A program made the translations under genes and the position numbers. The notes beneath the pieces were generated by a model that was not told the origin of the DNA, searched no databases, and saw only the letters and a list, made by a program, of their open reading frames with translations. A DNA stretch of 64,000 bases from Incurvaria masculella (lineage: Eukaryota > Arthropoda > Insecta > Lepidoptera > Incurvariidae), in NCBI GenBank assembly GCA_946894095.1, contig OX335649.1, forward strand, positions 10,992,001 to 11,056,000. The letters run 5' to 3'. Each line of letters opens with the position of its first letter. Position 1 is the stretch's first letter. Positions 12,901 to 24,900 of the stretch are shown here, in pieces.

Positions 12901-15900
12901 GAAATTTACCAATTATCGTAGTACAAACTAGGACGTAGGACTATGCGATTGCCATGGTACAGGGTGGTATGATCGTATTAGCTGGAAAGGTGGCCGAAGC
13001 AGCAATACCAAATTATCCATGTTTGCTCATACAGGGAAGGTCCTTGCTTGGCACCAAATTTCTACGCGAATTCTGTGATTGGGCTTATATCGTGACGTCA
13101 AATGTGGTAAGCAAATCATGCCCAGTTACATAAATATAATACGATGAGCTTAACATTTCGATTTGTAGGCAGATCGATAAACGGAAGGGGGGAGAATGCA
13201 AGACATCATTCTATTGGTAGAGGGCACATATTTTTTAAAGAGATACTTGAGTGGTAAGTTTTATGCTGCTAGATTTGATGTTAAGCATGTCATATTACAT
13301 CTATTCTGCTTTATCCCGAGGGTTGATATAAAATACAAAAACAAAATCAATAAAGGATATGGTTGCTAATATCACACCTACTGTCATAGCCACCCCTCTT
13401 ATCAACTTCAAGTACAGAAAAATAATAAAAAAATATTTTAAACAAATGATTGGTGTCATGCCAGGATATATCCAGTCATATAGCAAAGCTATATTGAATT
13501 GTGGTTAGCAAAAAAGTGATCCGGTTCCGCACTAATCGTAATTATTTATCATCACATCTCTCTCGCTGGTGAAATATGAAATATTTTACATCTCCGTCTG
13601 ATTATTGAAGAATGGTTCGTAATATTTTATCACATTTTCCGCCGGGACATATTTTCATTGCTATTTCGACCATCATCAGTAATTTGTTCCCGATTCGGGC
13701 GAGCTTAACGTTACACACTTGTATCCAGAGATGGTGGACGTAAAGCTCACATGGGTTCCGGTCCAATAAGTGGCCCGTGCACATAATAAAAATGCGAATT
13801 TCACCCTCGGATTTGAAAATAAGAGGTGAAATCCAGAGTTTGAATCACTGGTCTTCGACGTATGAGTTCACAGGCGTTTTTTCTGACTTCTTCTACATTT
13901 TCAAATGTTTTCCACCGTTTAAAAAGATAAAAATAAACACAGTGTGGTACTAAAGCCAGAGAACATATATTCGATTATATTTATAGTTAATTACATTGAT
14001 TTAAAACTATAAAGAGGCAGTTAAACGTTTGAAACCAGCATGGGGTGGCATAATAACAGCTCAAATGGGCAAGCATGTCCACCTCCGTCATAGCTTTGAA
14101 CTTTGCATCACTCCACGTGGAACTATCGCTCCCAAAATCTTTCACTCCCTCCTAATTAAAAGCTCATGATCTACTCGTGTGTTCGAGTTTGAATTAAAGT
14201 TTCCGACCTACATAATTAGTTCAACGAACTCTTTTCAATTCCATGAAGTCGGTCGGCTTATTAAACGTTTTTATTCATGCGCACATGGGCTATTCCTGCT
14301 TCACCACTTAGTTCCATGGTTAGCACGTTTATCTACAATGACTCCTTCTCTTTCACCGTTCATTATGGATATTTTAAATAGCTTCACCTCATACAGGACG
14401 GATACGATTTTACAAGAACATTTTTAATTTGATTGTTTAATTAAAAGCACTACCTACTGAACAATTCCCGGCAAAGCAAAATTTGGGAACAAAAGCCAGA
14501 ATTATAATATAGGTTTTTTAGTAAAAAAATAATAATAAATAAGCTTATCATATTTTATATTATATACCAGCATCGGCAACATTACACATTGAAAAAAACA
14601 TTCTGAGAAAGAATTAGTCATCGGTGTTTTTTAAAAACAAATAGCTACACAAAAATCGTGTACCATCGTACACTTCCACGGAACCCTCACACGTGACAGA
14701 GCAAATTAACAACGGAACAGTTAACTAGGTTATTCTATTGAAAAGGGGGCATTGACTGCATGCTGGATTGAAACGAACAATATGGATATGTGATTTATAT
14801 ATGCGTTCGAAAACGCATTATATTATGAACCAACAAAGCTACCTGCAATACGTCTATGGGGTTATTAGAAAAGGTAAAAACTTGTCCCCCTTTTAAGATC
14901 CTTTTGTAAAAGAAAAAAAAAACGTGGGAAAGATCATATCTGTATGGAGAATATGCATATAAAGGAGGTATGGAAACAAATTATTGATTCGGTAAAGATG
15001 TGACATTTTCCTTTTTAAATTTTAGTAATAATTTAAACTTTCCAAACAATACAATTAAACCAATGTGGGAAGGTTTCTCTTTTTGTATAATTAAAAATTT
15101 TTGTATATTTATAAGTTAATAATAATATAGAATATTTCGGTAATTACTATTACACACAAAATGCCTGTATCGCATATATTAAACTACAAATTTAGGATAG
15201 CATTAGGATAACAGATCTTTCATAATTTGTTATATTACTAGCCGAGGAACCCGGCTCCGCTCGAGGCAATGTCATTGTGGACTGATGTCTGGCTAAAATA
15301 TTTCCTGGATATTATATAAATTCCCCACACAAATTTCCAAGGTCCAGACTAACTCTGTACCGAAATTCATCAAAATTGGTTGAGCGGTTTAGAAATAAAA
15401 ATGCAACAGATAGACAGTTTACTTTCGCATTTATTGTATGAGTTTGGATTACATTATTACATAAACAATAAAAAATAATTACTAGATGTGTTGCTAAGCG
15501 CATACTTCGAAAACGGCAAGATCAATTCGACTATATACTCGTCGAAGTCCAAGGAAGGTTCTTTTGCTATAGTTATATAAGCTCAAATGGCAGTGGGCCG
15601 GTCACGTCAGCCGAAGAGACGACAACGTTGGAGTAACCGTGTCCTACACTGGCGGCCGTGGACAGGAAAACGGAGTGTGGGAAGACCACCCGCCAGGTGG
15701 GACGACGACATCAAGTGCGTCGGCGGAAAGCAGTAGTACCGTACCGTTCAGGGCCGGGAGGACAGAGGAAAAATTGGAGAGGCAAACACGCTGAAGATGA
15801 ACCCACATTCTGACTCCATTTGGGTAAATTTTCATTTCAATTGTCATTTGGGTATCAGTGGCGCGCGCGCAGCAGAATGAAGCGCACGCCGCCTCCGCCT

Positions 15901-18900
15901 TTGCGCCGCCGTGTGCCTGACGATATTAACAGTGACGTTCAAATAAGTGAAAATGGTACATGTGACAAATGCCATAAAATTGTGATCAATGAACTATTAA
16001 CGTTCGTATCGTGCAAAGTAGATACGCTGCCCGAGCCGGATATAATTAATATCTGTGCAAGTGCCTACAGTGATGAAGATGTGGAGACTTCGCGACGACT
16101 TCTCTTGGAGCTCCTCGGTAAGCGTACCTTGCGCAAGTCAGAGGGAAAGGAAAGAAAGAGTATTCAAGACATTATTAAAATGTTGAAGGAGCATGAACCG
16201 GAAGCCCTGCCCGTTTTTGTGGCGCGCGACCTTAACAAGCTACCTCCGGTGACCTTCGACCACGTTGACGTCACTGTATTTCTAAAGGATATAACCCTAC
16301 TAAAGAAGGACATCTCTGCACTGAAAGAGTTAAAACAAGACACGCCTCGAAGCGATGATAATCTCCGCGAGGTTCGAGACGAAATCGCTGCGCTTAAGCG
16401 ATCGATTAATTGCCTAGCAGCACGGACATCACCTTCAAAAAAAGTTGTCGGAAACAGTCCCTCTTCAGTAAACAGCAAGAGCAACGTTCAAAAGATGCCT
16501 AAAAAGAAACTACCCACTGATTGCAGCCCAGCGAGCGCGCAAGACGGGCGCGCGGCGAGGGAGGGGCGAGCGGCGCGGTCGCGGTCCCGGTCGGAGCGCG
16601 GCGTGGACTCACCCGAGCGCGCTGCGGCCGCGGGGCGAGGCTCGCCTCCCCCTCCTCCACTAGCAGCACCGCTCACCAACTCCAAGCCGCCCGCTAGCAA
16701 TTCAATGAATGAATGTAATTATAGTGATGTGTATCCGTTACATGCACAAAAGGCACAAGGCATCACCTCCATGGCACAAGGGCGTACTATGGCTGAAATG
16801 ATAAAGCAAAATAGTGGAAAAAAGAAAAGCGATGCAAATTATAATCATTTGACAATAAATCAGACTGCAACAAAGAATTTTAACGAGGACGATTGGAAAA
16901 TTGTTCAAAGAAAAAAGAAAAAACTACAAAAGAACATGCGCGGAAAGGCTGTTCATGATGTGACGCATTTGAATTTTAGAGCCGCTGACAGAAAGATATC
17001 ACTCTATGTATCCCGTGTTGACAGCCAGTGCAGCGAGCAAGATATTTGTTCTTACGTAAAACGTAAGACCGATGTCGATGTTACCGTAGTCAAGATAAAT
17101 ACCTACGATAAAAACGGGTTCAACGCGTTCAAAGTAGATGTACCGAGCAATAAGCTTAAAACCTTTCTGGACTCTGAACTCTGGCCCGATGACATCGTAT
17201 TTAGAAGGTTTTTTGAGAAGAGAAGGCCTAGAAGCCACATTGATCGACCACCTACACCTTCAAAATGACTCACAGCACTAATGTCAAAATAAAAATGGTC
17301 AGCTTTAACTGCAAGTCTGTAAAGCGATCACATCTACACGTAAGAGAACTGTGCGATGCGCACGACATCGTCGCCCTGCAGGAGTTGTGGCTGCTGCCGG
17401 ACGACATCGACTTCCTCGGCACCATCCATGCCGATTTCAGCTACCACGGCATTTCGGCCGTAGACACGGCGGCCGGCACACTTAAGGGTCGTCCGTACGG
17501 CGGCGTCGCGATCCTGTGGCGCAGGTCCCTGTTTGGCGACGTGTCACCCGTCGACACCGGCAGCACGCGAGTGGCCGCGGTGCGCATCCAGCTCACACAC
17601 CGTCCGCTTATAGTGATGTCGGTATACATGCCTACCGAATGTGCGGAAAGTGTGCCAGAGTTTACCGCGGTGTTAGGTGCAATGAGTGCGGTGACCGAAA
17701 GCAACGACGAAGTTGAGTGCGCGTTCATGCTTGGAGACTATAATGCGGACCCAAAAAGACTGTTCGGCAACGAGTTAGATAAGTACTGTGATGATCAAGA
17801 ATGGGAGTGCGTCGACGTTGGCCTTCTAGGTAGGACGAGCGATACCTACACGTATCTGAGTGAGGCGCACGGTACCACTAGCTGGCTCGATCACTGCGTG
17901 GTGACGAGGAGTGCGGCACTGTCTGTGCTAGCGTGCAATGTCATCACAGATGTATTTTGGTCAGACCACCTTCCGCTTGTTTTAACCATTGACTTAGATG
18001 TAATTAGACCCAAGGCTATTTTGACAGATACTTCATATGTAAACAAGATACTTTGGGGGTATCGATCCCAGGGGCAGGTATATAGGTACAATAATATTTG
18101 TACTGATTTACTTTTAAATATTAGTGAGATTTATCCTTGCTCGGGTCTTTCCTGCATTAATCGCGATAAGTGCCTAGCGGCCACACATTATTTTTATAAA
18201 TCGGTCATTAGTGCATTGCAGTCTGCGGCGATTGAGGTTTATGAAATAAAAAAAGACATAAAAAAGAAACCAATAATCGGATGGAACTACCACGTAAAAG
18301 AACTGCATCGAGAGGCACAGATTAAATATAAAATGTGGACGTTGCAAGGAAGACCGGATCGAGGCCAAATCTTCAATGTGATGGTCCAAAGCCGAAAGAA
18401 ATTTAAAAACAAACTTAGATGGTGTCAAAAAAATTGTGAGCAAATAAAAATGGATATCATATCGAGCCACCGATCCAACAAAGACTTTGTAAAATTTTGG
18501 AAAGCTACAAAATTAAATAGTAAGCCAATGCTACCGCAAACCATCAATGGTTTGCAAATAGTTTTGTAGTCGCAAATGTGGACAGAGAAGGAGCCCGCGG
18601 GTGCGGGGGTGCGCCTGCGTTTGTGCCGCCACCAACGGCGCCTCATGCCTCCCCTTGTCCGCCGCCGAACGCCTTACACTTTTCGCCGCAAGATGTCGCA
18701 GCGGTCTTGTGCGATATGAAACGCGGGAAGTCGCCTGGCCATGACTCTCTAAGCCTGGAGCACTTGCAAAATGCTGGGCCTGTGCTGTATGAAAAAATGT
18801 CGCATTTATTTAATGCTTGTATGGCTCACGGATACCTTCCAGACGAATTTATGAAGACCGTGGTAGTACCTATTGTTAAAAACAGAACCGGAGACGTCTC

Positions 18901-21900
18901 CAGTATGTCAAATTACCGCCCAATATCACTTGCTACAGTTTTCTCGAAAGTGTTCGAAAGATTGCTTCAACCTGAACTGTGCAAACACCTTCATCTCAGT
19001 GATGCGCAATTTGGTTTTCGTCCTGGTCTCTCAACAGACTTGGCAATACTATCACTTAAACATACCGTTAGGTATTACCTTAATAGGCAAACTACAGTGT
19101 ATGGATGCTTTCTGGACCTCAGTCGTGCGTTTGACACTATTGATTATAACATTTTGTGGAGTAAATTGCTCGCGACTGAGGTTCCTAGAGATATCACCAG
19201 TCTGTTGAGATACTGGTACGGAAACCAGGTGAATGTTGTACGTTGGGGCAATGCTCTTTCTAATGAATACCGGCTGAATTGCGGAGTGAGGCAAGGCGGG
19301 CTGACGTCTCCGGCCTTATTCAATTTATACATAAATGGACTCATAGAGGAGCTCAGCAGTGCCAGAGTCGGATGCCATTTAGGAAATATTTGCGTCAACA
19401 ATATTAGTTACGCCGATGACATGGCGCTGTTGAGCCCCTCCGTGAAAGGGCTTCGAGTGCTGGTGGGTGTCTGTGAACGATACGCCGCTGAACACGGTTT
19501 AACCTATAATGTTAAAAAGACTGAAGTGGTGATATTTAAGTACGGTAGTGGGCCAGATAACGTTCCACCTGTCACTCTGCGTGATTCTCAGCTGAGAATT
19601 GTTAGGAAGTTTAGGTACCTGGGCCACATACTGACAGACAGGCTCAGCGATGATGAGGACATGGAGCGCCAACGTCGCGTGCTTGCCATGAAAAGCAACA
19701 TGCTGGCGCGCAGGTTTTCGCAGTGCTCCAGGCAGGTGAAGCTAACCCTGTTCAGCTCGTACTGCCAGGCGTTCTACACCGCACAGCTGTGGGTAAACTA
19801 CACGCAGCGCGCGTTTAACTCGCTGCGTGTACAGTACAACAACGCACTCCGCTGCATGTTGGGCCTACCCTGGCGGTGCAGTGCGTCTGGCATGTTCGCT
19901 GAAAACGGGCTAGACGACTTCTTCGCTATATTAAGAAAAAGGAAAGCGGCTTTGTTGGAACGCGTGGCTCGGTGTGATAATCATATCATACGATTTATTT
20001 GCAATAAGATTTTTATGTGGATTTTATCAAATTGTAATTTTTTTTATTTTTTTGGTTTATTTGTATGTAATTTAATGTTAAATGTAAATTAATGGGACTA
20101 TGTACCTGAATAAACAATTATTATTATTATTATAAACAATTATTATTATTATAAATGTCCAAAACGAATTCGGCTCGATCGGAGCCGGGAAACTCAGCTA
20201 GTAAAAGATAAAAAAGTTCCTGCTCTAGCTGAAAGGTAACAGTTTTTCGCCAAATGTTTTTTTATTAAATAATTCGTAGGAACTCATTTAGTTGATCGTA
20301 GGTGCGACCAAAGCAGATAAAACGTTGCAATAGAAGAGGACGAGTTTGTGAGTGCGGAGCTGTGACACCCTGCGAGTTATTAACATTCCGATGGCCATAT
20401 GTGTGTAGTTTATTTACAGGCTTATTAGAAACGCAACCGGTCGAATGCGGAGTGGAGTGGCTGCTACGTGCACCAAGGCAGTGACCATGCGTGTGAACAA
20501 TTTCTTTTGAAAGCGAGTTTTTTGGTAATTAATTTCGGTAAATTCGGTAATTAATAAAAAAATTTGACGACAAATTAATCATTGTCGTCAAAAAAATTGT
20601 TCAATTCGTTTTTAAAAATATTGTAAGATCCATACAGAAAACGATCTATTAAAAGTGTAGGAGGATATATAGTGAATAGTCTCAGAAGACGATATTAGAG
20701 AATACGTTGAAATAAGAAAATAAGAACCAACCGATCCTCTATCTAAAAAGTGTGGAACTATGGAATGGACGTGGTGTGAAAAAGCACCTGCACTTCCGGC
20801 ATGGTTTTCGTAGCCTCCGTAAAAGTTCGAAAGCCCATGGGCATCGGTGGGCATTCCGTATGTCGCGCTTAGCATATAAAGAGGCAGTCATTACTCCTCA
20901 TTTTTTTCAAACCGAATTCTAAAGATGCTTAACGTCGAATGAATACAATTTTTATTGTTTATAATATTTTCTCATTAAATGTGTTTGTTAGCTTCCACTT
21001 CGTTGAATATTAAATAGGGTTTACATGCTATTTATGAAGAAATGTTTTCCGACTTATCTTCTTAAGGTGGCCCAACCCGCTCAAATCCCCAAACAAACGG
21101 GGAAAGAAGATCACGCCCATATTTCTTGTCAAAGATCCCAAATTTTGCTCAAAATAGCTTTATTTGATCGAACTAGATGTCTGATGACCGTTGGCATTTT
21201 AAAATTGTGTTTGGTTTCTATGTTATAAGGTCCGAAAGTTCGAATTTTTCGCGCGTTTTATACAGTAATTTTGGAGGTGGATTACGCAATGATAAAGTAA
21301 GAACATCTTAAAAAGATTAGTCATCAGACATAGCTTATTTAATCAAGATTTATAATCTATTTGGTTTTTGTTAGATTTTTTACTACAGCGGTCGTGGTTT
21401 ACTTTTAGCTATAAGTTGTTTGTAATTAAAATTTTCGTACTTTCTTACCAAATCCATACACTATGCACATTGTATTTTTTTGTGGACATGTTGCATCTTC
21501 CTCATCACGGAGCCTGTCTTATTCTTTGAAACAGAGAAGGTCCCAGAGCGCAACAGCACGGTTTTGTACCTTGACCGCGAATGAGTTAGTCCTAGTTAGG
21601 TTGGGCCACCTTAAGAGGATGTTGAGGTGATCAAATTCATCCAAGTAAATCCATATTGTAAGCCTATAAATATTTTTATCATAATATTTAAGGGTGTATA
21701 ACATAAATAAAAGTAAAGTTAAAATAAAAACGTACAGACGTAGCTCTCAGTTTTTTTATTGAACGTGCAAAATTTCAGAATAATATTATTTATTTGGCTG
21801 AGGAAACAGACACGAACCTTTGTATGGAACTCGATCACCCCATTATCGTCTTAAAAAGCTACTGATAGCTATAGATCGATGGTATTAAACATAATAAGCC

Positions 21901-24900
21901 AAAATGAATATTGAACGAATTATAGCCAACTATATATATCCATCGAATATGGGAACGAAATGTCAATTTACAGGATAAACATGATTGTCGGTTTCAAACT
22001 AGGTATTTCATTGAAGTATATTATTAATTTCGATGCTCTAATTTAATTGCGGCGCCTCGTCAAACTTTACGATTTGGCTATGCGATGACCCGAAAATAAT
22101 CTAAATTTTTCATGTATTTACCAAAAACTGCTACGTATAGCTCTTTGAATCTTATAAAGATATTTTTTTATTTCTGACGGAACGGTTTATTTTTGAGAAG
22201 TTTTGAAAAACAGTCATTTATGGCCAAGTATTTCTCATAACTATTAATGCGTAACAAATGAGGCCAAACAGTTAATATTAAACACTTATTTTAACCGATT
22301 GAATAGCACCGCTTGGTGAAAATAACACATGTGAAGGATCAGTTGATTTTGAAACTGTTATCCTAAAGTGATTGAACATTACGCATGATTACAAATTGGG
22401 TGTCCAGTTTTAAGAGGTACAGTAATTTAATGAAATTGAACACCTCTTTTTTGCTGATTACTATATTTCAATGTTTAAGGTTAATTGTTTTCACTTAGAG
22501 TAAGCAATTTACTTAGTTATCTCTATTTTAACGTTGCAAGACGGCTGTTATTATCGGAATTACAATTACATAAAATATTAATTTTTTTCAGTTAAAAATA
22601 TTCAAGTAGTCTTAGGGTGGAGTGAACCATCGCTGGTCAGAGATAATTTTAAAATTAAAATCTTTAATGATAACTTTAATACTAACCAGAGATGGGTGCA
22701 CTCTTGCTTAACATTAGTTTTACATCAAAACAGTAAGGGTAACACCTTTTTAGGGTTCCGTACCCAAAGGGTGAAAACGGAACCCTATTACTAAGCCTCC
22801 GCTGTCCGTCCGTCCGTCTGTCCGTCCGTCCGTCCGTCCGTCTGTCCGTCTGTCACAGGGCTGTATCTCAGTAACCGTAACAGATAGACAGATGAAATTT
22901 TCACAGAGTGTGTATTTATTTTGCCGCTATAACAACAAATAGGTAAGATTAAAAAATAATTAAAATTAAAGGGGGTTGGGATACAAAAAACGTGATTTTT
23001 TGGTGTACGGATACGTGGATAGTACGGAACCCTTCGTGTGCGAGTCCGACTCGCACTTGACCGGTTTTTGGAATTGTAAAATAGATTTCTTGTCTTTATG
23101 AATAACTTTACTCTATTGGAACTAGTTATCGCGCGTTTGGCGGATGAGGAGCTAGGCGGGAACACGTTAAATCAAGTACAGCGACACTTTTGCTGTCAAA
23201 GAGACAGAGCTGCAGTCTTCCCGTTAATCTCGTGGTTAACTTTTATTTTTTAGGCTATCTACAGATTAGCCCAGTGGGTAATCTTGTGCAGTTGATAAGT
23301 TTAGAAGCTCGGCTCGGGTAAATGTCCAAAATGAAATAACGGCGTCGTGACCGATTTTGATGTATTTTTTAGGCAATCTTCAGATTAGCTAATCTAATCC
23401 CAACTAATCAGCAGGATCCTGTGCAGTTTGAAAGTCTACGGGTCTAATGTAAGTACCACGATAAAGTTTCGATAAAGTTCTAATTAGCTATCGATCGCAT
23501 AAAAGTATGTATCATGTAAAACTGGTGTTGTTATTAATCGAGTTATTTTTTAAATAGGCCCTGAGATGCTGTATTTTAGCATCAATGGATAGTTTTAATA
23601 ACCAACTAATCCCCCTTAAGATTACAATTTTTCTTTTTATCTTAACACTTTTGTAATATCTGGCATATTGACGAGGCTTGCTATTAAGGGACTTTGCAGG
23701 GTACATATTATAGGATAGCTAATGACAACCTTATTGAATCATGGTAAAATAGGCCCCAATTATAGCTATTTAAACGCTACATGAATAAAAATTGCTTCGT
23801 TTTCAATTTGTGTTTCGCATATGTTTCTTCCGTTGTCAAGGATTACCATCACCGGATTAACTATATCCCAATGGCTGCATCGTGTCTTCGCGCGCACGTG
23901 TGTCGGTAGCGGTGGAGGAGGGGGCGGGGGGAGCGGGTGGGGGGGACTGCGCGGGCGCAGGCCGGAGGAATGTGAGGTATTTAGGTTATAGTAGAAGTGG
24001 TGGTCTCTCCATTCATTACCATACCTTCGCCGCCGCCATCGCCGCCGCCGCTGCCGCCTTACCGGTATACAACGTCTGTCGGAAGCTTTGGTGGGAAATT
24101 GTATACCATTACCGTTCTTGTTATTGATTGGTCGGCTTTAGTTGCGTCAACTTTATGAACGAAAAAGCGGCAATATTTATTTATGGAGGACCAGGTCGAA
24201 GACAGCATATTATAATTACAAATAACAGATGATTAAGTTTTTTGTTATCCTTTAATATACGATGTTGTCTCTACGATACACACAAAACAACGTTGAGCTA
24301 AATAATATAAGGTGTACACAAGAGTATTTAATAATCCAGTTACCGTTACACAATCAACTGAATTATTGGTCCGCTAGGTAACGGGATCATCAGCACGTAA
24401 ATTCGCACTTGACTGAGTGTGACTTCACGAAACAATTCATTCTGCGCCGAAATGTCAGTCATGTCAACCGTGATTAACCGTAACACTAGAGTCGGTAGAA
24501 GCCGGCCTATTGGACGCAAGCACAGAATAAGTATAGTAACGCAAGCTTGGAGTTGTTCTCGGGCGGGGAGAGGGGAAAGGAGAGCGGAGCTCGGCGCGTG
24601 CGCGAACGCAGAGCTTTTGTTTACGTCGCGTCGCCCGCGCGCTCGCCCCCGCAGCAGCGCCGCCCAGGAGGCCAATTCTTGCACAAATTAGTTTACAAAC
24701 GTAATACACACTCCTGAATCCTCACTGAATCAGTAAATATCTTCCGACCCATTCGTTGCATTTACGGATCGCTTATGGAAACGGATATATCATTTTTCGT
24801 TGGCGGTAAATTCGGAAACACATCAAAACGTTTCATTTCGTGCCACTCATTCTGCGTGGCGTTGCGATCGACTACCAGAATACCGAAGAAATGTCAAAGT

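Larger units (their letters stand above)
15854..20155 (+). mobile_element. Near full-length CR1-like non-LTR retrotransposon
   Basis: This is a two-ORF LINE of about 4.3 kb: ORF1 (15877-17268), ORF2 endonuclease (from 17265) and reverse transcriptase (to 20092), then a short 3' UTR, an AATAAA and (ATT)n repeats at 20120-20152. There is no RNase H domain and the tail is a short tandem repeat, not poly(A). Both point to the CR1/Kiri/Daphne group over the jockey group. Coding sequence is GC-richer than the flanks. One frameshift near 18550 breaks ORF2. The copy looks young and sits inside lin-28 intron 1, antisense to the gene. Confidence 0.85.

Noticed and set aside
22791..23165. 124-codon minus-strand frame
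   Set aside because: It is the (CCGT)n repeat read through. The same frame recurs in other copies only because of the simple repeat.
24346..24709. Overlapping frames on both strands as coding exons
   Set aside because: They reflect GC-rich composition. Neither strand has a coherent splice-flanked frame or known domain.
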